From Pseudomonas koreensis (GTDB lineage Bacteria > Pseudomonadota > Gammaproteobacteria > Pseudomonadales > Pseudomonadaceae): a stretch of DNA of 64,000 bases. The notes beneath the pieces are model-generated. The model was not told the DNA's origin, did not search any database, and saw nothing but the letters and a program-made list of their open reading frames with translations. The DNA is taken from NCBI RefSeq assembly GCF_012986595.1, contig NZ_JAAQYM010000002.1:186001-250000 (forward strand), in the 5' to 3' direction. The position numbers were made by a program, and so were the translations under genes. Shown here in pieces: positions 10,113 to 19,081 of this stretch (its first letter is position 1; each line of letters opens with the position of its first letter).

Positions 10113-11297
10113 TCAGCGTACCGCCTCAAACAACCCCGTCGCCCCCATCCCGCCGCCCACACACATGGTCACAATGCCGTAGCGCAGATTGCGCCGCTGC
10201 AACTCGCGCACCAGATGCCCGACCTGCCGCGAACCGGTCATGCCGAACGGGTGGCCGATGGAAATCGAGCCGCCGTTGACGTTGTACTTTTCGTTATCGA
10301 TCTCCAGCCGATCGCGGGCGTACAGGCATTGCGAAGCAAACGCCTCGTTGAGTTCCCACAAATCAATGTCCGCCACCTGCAAGCCCTTGGCCTTGAGAAG
10401 TTTCGGCACCGAGAACACCGGGCCGATGCCCATCTCGTCAGGCTCGCAACCGGCCACGGTGAAGCCACGAAAAAACGCCTTGGGCTTGAGCCCCAGTTGC
10501 AGGGCTTTTTCCAGGCTCATCACCAGGGTCATCGACGTACCGTCAGACAGTTGCGACGAATTGCCGGCCGTCACCGAGCCGTCCTCGGCAAACACCGGCT
10601 TCAAGCCGGCGAGGCTTTCATAGGTGGTGTCCGGGCGGTTGCAGTCGTCGTGATCGACGCTGCCGTCGAGAATCTGCACCTCACCGCTGTTTTTGTCCTC
10701 GACCCGGTACTTGACCGCCATCGGCACGATTTCATCATTGAACAGGCCGGCAGCCTGCGCCTGGGCGGTGCGCAACTGGCTTTGCAGCGCATACCGATCC
10801 TGCGCCTCGCGGCTGACGTGGTAACGACGCGCCACCACTTCGGCAGTCTGGCCCATCGTGTAATAGATGCCCGGCACCTGCTGCTTGAGCAGCGGATTGA
10901 TCAGGTGATCGGTGTTGACGCTTTTCAGGGTCAGGCTGATCGACTCGACGCCCCCGGCAACGATGATGTCGCTGCAACCCGACGCGATCTGGTTGGCGGC
11001 AATCGCAATCGCCTGCAAACCCGAGGAACAGAAGCGATTGAGGGTCATGCCCGCCACGCCAGTGCCCAGGCGCGACAGCACTGCTACGTTGCGGCCGATG
11101 TTGTAGCCCTGCGCGCCTTCGTTGGAGCCGGCGCCGACAATGCAATCCTCGACGCTGGCCGGGTCGATGTCATTGCGCGACAGCAGCGCGTTGACGCAAT
11201 GGGCTGCCATGTCGTCAGGACGGGTCTGGTTGAACTTGCCGCGAAAGGACTTGGCCAGGCCGGTCCGCACGCTGTCGACGATCACCACTTCACGCAT
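10113..11297 (-). CDS. Thiolase-family acetyl-CoA acyltransferase
   Basis: 394 residues with all thiolase landmarks: nucleophilic Cys in NRFCSSGLQA (near residue 90), His in NGGSISIGHPFGMTGSR (near 350) and the second Cys in CVGGGMGA. The enzyme cleaves 3-ketoacyl-CoA or condenses acetyl-CoA; a degradative beta-oxidation role is likely but not shown. Start: ATG at 11297 preceded by GAGG; an earlier ATG at 11369 would add 24 untypical residues. It lies downstream of the polyphosphate:AMP phosphotransferase on the same strand. No hydratase/dehydrogenase partner is adjacent, so it is not a fadBA pair. Confidence 0.92.
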   Translation of the reverse strand: MREVVIVDSVRTGLAKSFRGKFNQTRPDDMAAHCVNALLSRNDIDPASVEDCIVGAGSNEGAQGYNIGRNVAVLSRLGTGVAGMTLNRFCSSGLQAIAIAANQIASGCSDIIVAGGVESISLTLKSVNTDHLINPLLKQQVPGIYYTMGQTAEVVARRYHVSREAQDRYALQSQLRTAQAQAAGLFNDEIVPMAVKYRVEDKNSGEVQILDGSVDHDDCNRPDTTYESLAGLKPVFAEDGSVTAGNSSQLSDGTSMTLVMSLEKALQLGLKPKAFFRGFTVAGCEPDEMGIGPVFSVPKLLKAKGLQVADIDLWELNEAFASQCLYARDRLEIDNEKYNVNGGSISIGHPFGMTGSRQVGHLVRELQRRNLRYGIVTMCVGGGMGATGLFEAVR

Positions 11298-11400
11298 GGC
11301 ATACCTCAATTGTTGTTGTCGGAAGAGAGTGAACCGAGCATAAGTCCACCCCGCCGCCGACCGCGACAATCATTCACCCCGCGTATGCGCCTCCATCGGC

Positions 11401-12915
11401 TCAGTCCTTGTGCTTTTTCGCATGCTTGTCGGACTTCTTGAACGCCTCTTCGAGCGCGCGGTTGATCGTGCGCAGCACCTTGACCCGCGCCCAGCGCTTG
11501 TCATTGGCCTCGACCAGCGTCCACGGCGAAATCTCGGTGCTGGTGCGGTCGACCATGTCGCCCACGGCCGCGCGATAGGCGTCCCACTTGTCGCGATTGC
11601 GCCAGTCATCCTCGGTGATCTTGAAGCGCTTGAACGGAATCTGCTCCCGAGCCTGGAAGCGCTCCATCTGCGTGTCCTTGTCGATCGCCAGCCAGAACTT
11701 GACGACGATGACTCCGGCGTCGGCGATCTGCTCTTCGAAGTCATTGATCTCGCTGTACGCGCGCAGCCAGTCGGCCGGACTGCAAAAGCCCTCGACCCGC
11801 TCCACCAGCACCCGTCCATACCAGGAGCGGTCGAACACGGTGAACTTGCCGCGCGCCGGCAGGTGTCGCCAGAAGCGCCACAAGTACGGCTGCGCGCGCT
11901 CTTCTTCGGTTGGCGCGGCAATCGGCACAATGCTGTACTGACGCGGATCGAGCGCCGCCGCCACCCGGCGAATCGCCCCGCCCTTGCCCGCCGCATCATT
12001 GCCTTCGAACACCGCCACCAAGGCGTGGCGGCGCATGCGTTTGTCACGCATCAACCCGGACAAGCGCGCCTGCTCGGTGATCAGCTGTTCTTCGTAGTCT
12101 TTCTTGTCCAGCAGCTGGTTCAGGTCGAGGCTGTCGAGCAGGTTCAGTTGATCGACAGCGGTGCCCAGGGGTGCGGCGTTGACTTCCTCGGTCTGCACCT
12201 GTGGACGCTTCAGCGCGTTTTGCAGGCCTTCGAGCAGGATCTTGCCGACCGCCAGGCTGCGGTAATTGGCGTCCATGCCTTCGATGATGTGCCACGGCGC
12301 GTAGTCGCGGCTGGTGCGGCGCAGCACGCGCTCGCCGTACTTGACGAACTTGTCGTAGGTCTGCGACTGCTGCCAGTCCAGCGGGCTGATGCGCCAGCTG
12401 TGCAGCGGGTCGTCGGCCAGTGCCTTGAGGCGCGCCTTCATCTGTTTCTTGGACAGGTGAAACCAGAACTTGAAGATCAGCGCACCTTCGTCGCACAACA
12501 TCTTTTCCAGGCGCTCGGCGGCGTTGATCGCCTGATCCAGGCGCGGATCCTTGAATAAACCATGGACCCGCCCCTGAAGCATCTGGCTGTACCAGTTGCC
12601 AAAGAACACGCCCATCCGCCCCTTGGCCGGGAGCATCCGCCAGTAACGCCAGGCCGGTGGCCGCGCCAGCTCTTCATCGGTCTGCTGATCGAAGGTGCGC
12701 ACCTCGATCAGGCGCGGGTCCATCCACTCGTTGAGCAACTTGACGGTTTCGCCCTTGCCGGCGCCTTCGATGCCGTTGATCAAAATGATCACCGGAAAAC
12801 GCTTCTGCTGCTGCAACTCGAACTGCGCTTCCAGCAATGCTTCACGCAGCGCCGGCACAGCCTCGTCGTAAGTCTCTTTGTCGATGGCGTGACCGATTTC
12901 AGCGGATTCAAACAT
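11401..12915 (-). CDS. pap: Polyphosphate:AMP phosphotransferase (two fused PPK2 domains)
   Basis: 504 residues made of two PPK2 domains, each with a P-loop: NGIEGAGKGET near residue 50 in the first half and EGNDAAGKGGAIR near 310 in the second. The paired WRYWRMLPAKGRMGVFFGNWYS / WRFWRHLPARGKFTVFDRSWYG segments show the internal duplication. Two-domain (class II) PPK2 enzymes transfer phosphate from polyphosphate to AMP, giving ADP. The second domain keeps the DRSWYGRVLVERVEGF motif in full; the first has FGNWYS instead, as expected when only the C-terminal domain is catalytic. The ATG follows AAGGAG. The C-terminus is lysine/histidine-rich. Confidence 0.93.
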   Translation of the reverse strand: MFESAEIGHAIDKETYDEAVPALREALLEAQFELQQQKRFPVIILINGIEGAGKGETVKLLNEWMDPRLIEVRTFDQQTDEELARPPAWRYWRMLPAKGRMGVFFGNWYSQMLQGRVHGLFKDPRLDQAINAAERLEKMLCDEGALIFKFWFHLSKKQMKARLKALADDPLHSWRISPLDWQQSQTYDKFVKYGERVLRRTSRDYAPWHIIEGMDANYRSLAVGKILLEGLQNALKRPQVQTEEVNAAPLGTAVDQLNLLDSLDLNQLLDKKDYEEQLITEQARLSGLMRDKRMRRHALVAVFEGNDAAGKGGAIRRVAAALDPRQYSIVPIAAPTEEERAQPYLWRFWRHLPARGKFTVFDRSWYGRVLVERVEGFCSPADWLRAYSEINDFEEQIADAGVIVVKFWLAIDKDTQMERFQAREQIPFKRFKITEDDWRNRDKWDAYRAAVGDMVDRTSTEISPWTLVEANDKRWARVKVLRTINRALEEAFKKSDKHAKKHKD

Positions 12916-13013
12916 GGGGACGGCTCCTTCCAGGATTCAGCAAGACTAGCGGATTGGGCACGGCGATGGAGGGGAAATTCCCCCACGAAGTTGAGTTAAA
13001 TGAATGAAAACCT

Positions 13014-13145
13014 GTGGCGAGGGAGCTTGCTCCCGCTCGGCTGCGCAGCAGACGTCACTCAGACCGACACGGTGGTTCAGATATGGCTGAGTCGCCTGGT
13101 TTGAGGGTTGCTGCGCAACCCGGCGGGAGCAAGCTCCCTCGCCAC
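13014..13145. repeat. REP-type inverted pair, family 'GTGGCGAGGGAGCTTGCTCC'
   Basis: Inverted arms at both ends around a ~75-bp divergent centre, occupying most of the 355-bp gap between pap and mnmC. The remaining ~125 bp before mnmC should carry its promoter; I see no strong consensus. Confidence 0.92.
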
Positions 13146-13270
13146 AACAAACTCACCTTCAACCTCAAATCGTCGATTGTCCTTGAACCCACTCAACCCG
13201 GCCTTGCCATGGATCAAGCACCCTGCGCCCGATCAGCTAGAATGGCCGCCTTGTCGTTGCCGAGCCTGCC

Positions 13271-15250
13271 ATGAAACCTGTATTGCCCCACGCCCAACTC
13301 GACTGGGATGACCAGGGACGCCCGCGTTCGCGGGTGTTCGATGATGTGTATTTTTCCGACCAGTCGGGGCTGGACGAAACCCGCTACGTGTTCCTCGAAC
13401 AGAACCGTCTGGCCGAGCGCTTTGCCGCGCTGCCGGCGCACGGACGACTGGTGATCGGCGAAACCGGGTTCGGCACCGGGCTGAATTTTCTCTGCGCCTG
13501 GCAGTTGTTCGAGCAGCACGCGGTGGCCGGCGCACGGCTGCATTTCGTCAGCGTCGAAAAGTACCCGCTGAGCCCGGCGGATCTGCAACGGGCGCTGGCC
13601 TTGTGGCCGGAGCTCAAGCCGCTGGCCGATCAGTTGCTGACACAATACGTGGCGATCCATCAGGGCTTTCAGCGGATCATTCTCGGCAATGGCCGGGTGA
13701 CGTTGACGCTGCTGATCGGCGATGCACTGGAGCAGTTGCCGCAACTTGATGCGCAGATCGACGCGTGGTTTCTCGACGGTTTCGCCCCGGCGAAAAACCC
13801 GGACATGTGGACCGCCGAACTGTTCGTCGAACTCGCGCGTCTGGCCGCGCCCGGCTCGACCATCAGCACCTTCACCAGCACTGGCTGGGTGCGGCGCTTG
13901 CTCAATGCTGCCGGGTTCAAGATGAAGCGCACGCCGGGCATCGGCCACAAGTGGGAAATCCTGCGTGGCGCGTTTCTCGGCTGGCCGCAGGACGTCGCGC
14001 CCCCGCTGCCGGACAAACCGTGGTTCGCCCGCCCTGCCCCGCTGAGCGGTGAGCGGCGGGCGCTGGTGATCGGCGCCGGGCTGGCCGGCTGTGCGACCGC
14101 TGCCAGTCTCGCCGCGCGCGGCTGGCAAGTCAGTCTGCTGGAGCGTCACGAGGCCGTGGCGCAGGAGGCGTCGGGCAATCCGCAGGGCGTGCTCTACCTG
14201 AAGTTGTCGGCCCACGGCACGGCGTTGTCACAACTGATCGTCAGCGGCTTCGGCTACACCCGCCGGCTGCTGGAAACCCTGCAACGCGGCACGGACTGGG
14301 ACGATTGCGGCGTGCTGCAATTGGCCTTCAATGCCAAGGAAGCCGAGCGTCAGGCGCAACTGGCAGCAGCATTCCCGGAAGACCTGGTGCACTGGCTCGA
14401 TCAGCCGCAAGCCGAAACTCAGGCCGGGATCGGCCTGCGCCACGGCGGCTTGTACTACCCCGAAGGCGGCTGGGTGCATCCGCCGGCGCTGTGCCAGATG
14501 CAAGCTGCACAGCCGAACATCGAATTGCTCAAGCATCACCACGCGCTGGAACTGCGCCAGGTCGAGGGTCAGTGGCAGGCCCTCGACAACGAACGCCTGC
14601 TCGCCAGCGCCCCGGTGGTGGTATTGGCCGGCGCCGCGGAGATCAAACGCTTTGCGCAAAGTGCCGAGCTGCCGCTCAAGCGCATTCGCGGGCAAATCAC
14701 GCGCCTGGCGCAAACCGCCGAGAGTCAGGCACTGACCACCGTGGTCTGCGCCGAAGGTTATGTGGCGCCGGCACGCCTTGGCGAACACACCCTCGGCGCC
14801 AGCTTCGACTTCAACAGCGATGACCTGACCCCGACCACCGCCGAACACCTGGGCAATCTGGCGATGCTCGAAGAGATCTCCAGCGATCTGGTCGCGCGCC
14901 TGCACATCAATGAACTGCCGGCGGAAACACTGGAGGGACGCGCCGCGTTCCGCTGCACCAGTCCCGATTATCTGCCGATCGTCGGCCCCCTCGCCGACCG
15001 CGCAGCCTTCACTCAGGCCTACGCGGCGTTGAGCAAGGATGCGCGACAAGTGCCAGACATCGCCTGCCCGTGGCTCGACGGTCTGTACGTCAACAGTGGC
15101 CATGGCTCACGGGGGCTGATCACCGCGCCGCTGTCCGGCGAACTGCTCGCGGCATGGCTGGACAACGAGCCGCTGCCACTGCCCAGAAGCGTCGCCGAGG
15201 CCTGTCACCCCAACCGTTTCGCGCTGCGCCAGTTGATTCGCGGCAAGTGA
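13271..15250 (+). CDS. mnmC: Bifunctional tRNA mnm5s2U biosynthesis protein MnmC
   Basis: 659 residues, two enzymes in one chain. The N-terminal MnmD-type methyltransferase (about 1-240) shows the SAM site GETGFGTGLNFL and the DGFAPAKNPDMW motif. The C-terminal FAD-dependent oxidase (about 260-659) opens with the dinucleotide motif VIGAGLAGCATA and ends with NSGHGSRGL, which binds flavin. Together they convert cmnm5(s2)U34 to mnm5(s2)U34 in tRNAs for Lys, Glu, Gln and Arg wobble decoding. Length and order match the E. coli type. Followed by 149 bp and then the NAGGN genes on the same strand, probably a separate unit. Confidence 0.96.
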   Translation: MKPVLPHAQLDWDDQGRPRSRVFDDVYFSDQSGLDETRYVFLEQNRLAERFAALPAHGRLVIGETGFGTGLNFLCAWQLFEQHAVAGARLHFVSVEKYPLSPADLQRALALWPELKPLADQLLTQYVAIHQGFQRIILGNGRVTLTLLIGDALEQLPQLDAQIDAWFLDGFAPAKNPDMWTAELFVELARLAAPGSTISTFTSTGWVRRLLNAAGFKMKRTPGIGHKWEILRGAFLGWPQDVAPPLPDKPWFARPAPLSGERRALVIGAGLAGCATAASLAARGWQVSLLERHEAVAQEASGNPQGVLYLKLSAHGTALSQLIVSGFGYTRRLLETLQRGTDWDDCGVLQLAFNAKEAERQAQLAAAFPEDLVHWLDQPQAETQAGIGLRHGGLYYPEGGWVHPPALCQMQAAQPNIELLKHHHALELRQVEGQWQALDNERLLASAPVVVLAGAAEIKRFAQSAELPLKRIRGQITRLAQTAESQALTTVVCAEGYVAPARLGEHTLGASFDFNSDDLTPTTAEHLGNLAMLEEISSDLVARLHINELPAETLEGRAAFRCTSPDYLPIVGPLADRAAFTQAYAALSKDARQVPDIACPWLDGLYVNSGHGSRGLITAPLSGELLAAWLDNEPLPLPRSVAEACHPNRFALRQLIRGK

Positions 15251-15399
15251 AAAATCGCGACTGGCCGCTGGTCAGTCGCTCCCTCTTATAACTCATCGTT
15301 CTAAAACTCCCACATCTGCAGCGGGTCAGTTTCTGAGTACCGGCCATTTTGGTCGAACTCGGAATCAACCCTCCCCAACGGAAAAACCGGTAAGGACTT

Positions 15400-17172
15400 A
15401 TGTGCGGATTAGCTGGCGAGTTACGTTTTGATCATCAACCTGCAGACCTTGCAGCCGTTGAGCGAATCACCCATCACCTGGCCCCTCGCGGCCCCGACGC
15501 GTGGGGCTTCCATGCCCAAGGGCCGATTGCCCTGGGCCATCGTCGCCTGAAAATCATGGACCTGTCGGACGGCTCGGCGCAGCCGATGATCGACAGCCAA
15601 CTCGGCTTGTCCCTGGCCTTCAACGGCGCGATCTACAACTTCCCGGAACTGCGCGCCGAACTCGAAGCGCTCGGTTACGCCTTCTATTCCGGTGGCGACA
15701 CCGAAGTGCTGCTCAAGGGCTACCACGCCTGGGGCGAAGCGCTGCTGCCAAAGCTCAACGGCATGTTTGCCTTCGCCATCTGGGAACGCGATGCCCAGCG
15801 CCTGTTCATCGCTCGCGACCGTCTCGGCGTGAAGCCGCTGTACCTGTCGCGCACCGGTCAGCGCCTGCGCTTTGCCTCGGCCCTGCCGGCGCTGCTCAAG
15901 GGCGGCGACATCAACCCGATTCTCGATCCGGTAGCGCTCAATCACTACCTGAATTTCCACGCGGTGGTGCCCGCGCCACGCACCTTGCTCGCCGGCATCG
16001 AAAAGCTGCCGCCAGCGAGCTGGATGCGCGTTGAAGCCGATGGCCGCACCGAGCAGAAAACCTGGTGGACCCTGCCTTACGGCCCACACGACGACGAGAA
16101 GAATCTGACCCTCGAAGACTGGCGTGACCGCGTGCTCGACAGCACCCGCGAAGCCGTGGCGATCCGTCAACGGGCGGCGGTGGATGTCGGCGTGCTGCTG
16201 TCCGGCGGTGTCGATTCGAGCATGCTCGTCGGCCTGTTGCGGGAAGTCGGCGTGGAAAACCTGTCGACCTTTTCGATCGGTTTCCAGGATGCCGGCGGCG
16301 AGCGTGGCGATGAATTCCAGTATTCGGATCTGATCGCCAAACACTACGGCACCCAACACCATCAATTGCGCATCGACGAAAAAGAGATCATCGAGCAACT
16401 GCCCGCCGCATTCCGCGCGATGAGCGAGCCGATGGTCAGCCACGACTGCATCGCGTTCTATCTGTTGTCCCGCGAAGTCGCCAAACACTGCAAAGTGGTG
16501 CAAAGCGGCCAGGGCGCGGACGAGTTGTTTGCCGGTTATCACTGGTACCCGCAAGTCGATGGTGCGGCCGATCCGTATGCGGCCTATCGCGCGGCGTTCT
16601 TCGACCGCAGCTACGACGACTACGCCGCCACCGTGCAACCGAAATGGCTGACCGCCAATGACGCGGCCGGCGACTTCGTGAAGGAACATTTCGCTCAACC
16701 CGGCGCTGATGCAGCGGTCGACAAAGCCCTGCGTCTGGACAGCACGGTGATGCTGGTGGATGACCCGGTCAAACGCGTCGACAACATGACCATGGCCTGG
16801 GGCCTGGAAGCACGCACGCCGTTTCTCGACTATCGCCTGGTGGAACTCTCCGCGCGAATCCCCGGCCAGTTCAAGCTGCCCGACGGCGGCAAACAGGTGC
16901 TGAAAGAAGCGGCACGCCTGGTCATTCCAAGCGAAGTGATCGACCGCAAGAAAGGCTACTTCCCGGTTCCGGGCCTGAAGCACTTGCAAGGCGACACCTT
17001 GAACTGGGTACGCGAACTGCTGCTGGATCCGAGCCAGGATCGCGGCCTGTTCAACCCGGCCATGCTCGACAAATTGCTGACCGATCCGCAAGGCCAACTG
17101 ACGCCGTTGCGCGGTTCGAAACTGTGGCAACTGGCGGCCCTGAACCTGTGGCTCAGTGAACAAGGAATCTGA
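15400..17172 (+). CDS. asnO: N-acetylglutaminylglutamine amidotransferase (AsnB-like)
   Basis: 590 residues built like asparagine synthetase B. The N-terminal Ntn glutaminase uses Cys2 (MCGLAGE) with RGPDAWG and GHRRLKIMDL; the C-terminal ATP-pyrophosphatase domain has the loop LLSGGVDSSML near residue 270. It is placed with the NAGGN branch by its neighbours: ngs starts 3 bp after the stop and an M42 peptidase follows. Known from Sinorhizobium and P. aeruginosa: AsnO amidates N-acetylglutaminylglutamine to the osmolyte NAGGN. The ATG follows AAGGA. Expected to be osmotically induced; no promoter motif was firmly recognised in the 149-bp upstream gap. Confidence 0.9.
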   Translation: MCGLAGELRFDHQPADLAAVERITHHLAPRGPDAWGFHAQGPIALGHRRLKIMDLSDGSAQPMIDSQLGLSLAFNGAIYNFPELRAELEALGYAFYSGGDTEVLLKGYHAWGEALLPKLNGMFAFAIWERDAQRLFIARDRLGVKPLYLSRTGQRLRFASALPALLKGGDINPILDPVALNHYLNFHAVVPAPRTLLAGIEKLPPASWMRVEADGRTEQKTWWTLPYGPHDDEKNLTLEDWRDRVLDSTREAVAIRQRAAVDVGVLLSGGVDSSMLVGLLREVGVENLSTFSIGFQDAGGERGDEFQYSDLIAKHYGTQHHQLRIDEKEIIEQLPAAFRAMSEPMVSHDCIAFYLLSREVAKHCKVVQSGQGADELFAGYHWYPQVDGAADPYAAYRAAFFDRSYDDYAATVQPKWLTANDAAGDFVKEHFAQPGADAAVDKALRLDSTVMLVDDPVKRVDNMTMAWGLEARTPFLDYRLVELSARIPGQFKLPDGGKQVLKEAARLVIPSEVIDRKKGYFPVPGLKHLQGDTLNWVRELLLDPSQDRGLFNPAMLDKLLTDPQGQLTPLRGSKLWQLAALNLWLSEQGI

Positions 17173-17175
17173 TCG

Positions 17176-18924
17176 ATGAAACCTCACGCCACGGCTATCA
17201 GCCAACGCCTGTTGCGCGGTCAGACACCGTCGTATGAACGCTTGCAGGCGCGCCTGGCCGAAGACGGCAGCAAACTCGGCGCCGAGCCGATCGCCGTGCA
17301 TTGCGGCTGGGGCCGGTTGCTCATCGGTCACACCTTTCCTGATCCGGCGACGCTGGCCCAGGAACTGCTCAACGAGCAGCCCGGCGAGCGCGATATCGCC
17401 CTGTACGTCGCCGCGCCGCAACAGATTCTCGGTCTGGAACCGACACAACTGTTTCTTGACCCGTCCGACACCCTGCGCCTGTGGTTCAGCGATTACCGCC
17501 CGGCCACCCGCGTGTTTCGCGGCTTCCGCATCCGCCGGGCACAGAGCGAAGCGGACTGGCAGGCGATCAATCTGCTGTATCAAGCGCGCGGCATGCTGCC
17601 GATCGATGCCTCGCGGCTGACCCCGCACCATCAAGGCGGCCCGGTGTACTGGCTGGCTGAAGATGAAGACAGCGGCGCGGTGATCGGCAGCGTCATGGGC
17701 CTCAATCACCAGAAAGCCTTCAACGACCCGGAACACGGCAGCAGCCTGTGGTGCCTGGCGGTGGATCCGCAATGTTCGCGGCCCGGTGTCGGCGAAGTGC
17801 TGGTGCGACACCTGGTCGAGCATTTCATGAGCCGCGGCTTGAGCTATCTGGATCTGTCGGTGCTGCACGACAACCGCCAGGCGAAGAACCTCTACGCCAA
17901 GCTCGGTTTCCGCAACCTGTCGACGTTCGCCATCAAGCGCAAGAACGGCATCAATCAGACGCTGTTCCTCGGGCCCGGGCCGGAAGCCAACTTCAATCCT
18001 TATGCGCGGATCATCGTCGAGGAAGCGCATCGGCGCGGCATCGATGTGCAAGTGGACGATGCCGAAGCCGGGTTGTTCACCCTCAGCCATGGTGGGCGCC
18101 GGGTGCGTTGCCGCGAATCGCTGAGCGACCTGACCAGCGCGATCAGCATGAGCCTGTGCCAGGACAAAAGCCTGACCCACAAAGTGTTGAAAGCCGCCGG
18201 CCTGCAGCTGCCTTCGCAGCAACTGGCGGGCAATGCCGACGACAACCTGGCGTTTCTCGACGAGCATCAACGGGTGGTGGTCAAGCCACTCGATGGTGAA
18301 CAGGGCCAGGGCGTGGCGGTGGATTTGCAGAGCATCGAAGAGGTGCAGCAAGCCATCGAGTCCGCCAAGCGTTTTGACAGCCGCGTGTTGCTCGAAAGCT
18401 TCCACGAAGGGCTGGACCTGCGAATTCTGGTGATCGGTTTTGAGGTGGTGGCGGCGGCGATTCGCCGTCCGGCCGAAGTGGTCGGCGACGGGCACCATTC
18501 GATTGGTGCGCTGATCGAGGCCCAGAGCCGCCGTCGGCAAGCGGCCACCAGTGGCGAGAGCAAGATCCCGCTGGACCACGAAACCCAGCGCACCCTGCAC
18601 GCGGCCGGTTATGACTACAGCAGCATCCTGCCGGCCGGCGAGCATCTGTTCGTGCGGCGTACGGCCAATCTGCACACCGGTGGCACGCTGGAAGATGTCA
18701 CCGCGATTCTGCATCCGACCCTGGTCGATGCCGCCGTGCGTGCGGCGCGGGCGCTGGACATTCCAATGGTCGGCCTCGACCTGATGGTGCCGGCGGCCGA
18801 TCAACCGGAGTACGTGTTCATCGAAGCCAACGAACGCGCGGGACTCGCCAACCACGAACCGCAGCCGACGGCGGAGCGCTTTGTCGATTTGCTGTTTCCG
18901 CACAGTCAGCCGGCGGTTTCTTGA
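17176..18924 (+). CDS. ngs: N-acetylglutaminylglutamine synthetase (GNAT plus ATP-grasp fusion)
   Basis: 582 residues. A GNAT acetyltransferase core spans about residues 110-265 (SLWCLAVDPQCSRPGVGEVLVRHLVEHF is the acetyl-CoA region, then YLDLSVLHDNRQAKNLYAKLGF). A cyanophycin-synthetase-like ATP-grasp domain fills the C-terminal half (VVVKPLDGEQGQGVAVDL lysine/glycine loop; FIEANERAGLANHE metal site). The fusion matches Ngs, which makes N-acetyl-Gln-Gln from two glutamines and acetyl-CoA using ATP. It follows asnO by 3 bp, so the two are translationally close. A REP pair separates it from the peptidase gene. Confidence 0.93.
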   Translation: MKPHATAISQRLLRGQTPSYERLQARLAEDGSKLGAEPIAVHCGWGRLLIGHTFPDPATLAQELLNEQPGERDIALYVAAPQQILGLEPTQLFLDPSDTLRLWFSDYRPATRVFRGFRIRRAQSEADWQAINLLYQARGMLPIDASRLTPHHQGGPVYWLAEDEDSGAVIGSVMGLNHQKAFNDPEHGSSLWCLAVDPQCSRPGVGEVLVRHLVEHFMSRGLSYLDLSVLHDNRQAKNLYAKLGFRNLSTFAIKRKNGINQTLFLGPGPEANFNPYARIIVEEAHRRGIDVQVDDAEAGLFTLSHGGRRVRCRESLSDLTSAISMSLCQDKSLTHKVLKAAGLQLPSQQLAGNADDNLAFLDEHQRVVVKPLDGEQGQGVAVDLQSIEEVQQAIESAKRFDSRVLLESFHEGLDLRILVIGFEVVAAAIRRPAEVVGDGHHSIGALIEAQSRRRQAATSGESKIPLDHETQRTLHAAGYDYSSILPAGEHLFVRRTANLHTGGTLEDVTAILHPTLVDAAVRAARALDIPMVGLDLMVPAADQPEYVFIEANERAGLANHEPQPTAERFVDLLFPHSQPAVS

Positions 18925-18948
18925 TTTTGCTTTGCCTGGGCTGACGCC

Positions 18949-19013
18949 TTCGCGAGCAGGCTCGCTCCCACAGGGGAATGCTTTCCAAATGTGGGAGCGA
19001 GCCTGCTCGCGAA
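18949..19013. repeat. REP-type inverted pair, family 'CGCGAGCAGGCTCGCTCCCAC'
   Basis: Perfect 23-bp arms (TTCGCGAGCAGGCTCGCTCC and on) around a 19-bp spacer, lying inside the NAGGN gene set. It could attenuate transcription into the peptidase gene. Sister copy at 56047; related 'GAGTGAGCCTGCTCGCGA' copies at 38959 and 55134. Confidence 0.9.
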
Positions 19014-19081
19014 GAGGTCCTTAAATCCACCCCCAATTCCTCATCGAAACCATCGATGTGCTCAACCCATCAGGAGTTTCC

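Noticed and set aside
15251..15399. AlgU (sigma-22) promoter before asnO
   Set aside because: A GAACTC is present near 15355, but no matching -10 at the right distance.
15421..18903. 1160-codon open frame antisense to asnO and ngs
   Set aside because: It is an effect of high GC and codon bias of the two real genes; it has no family features and would overlap both completely.
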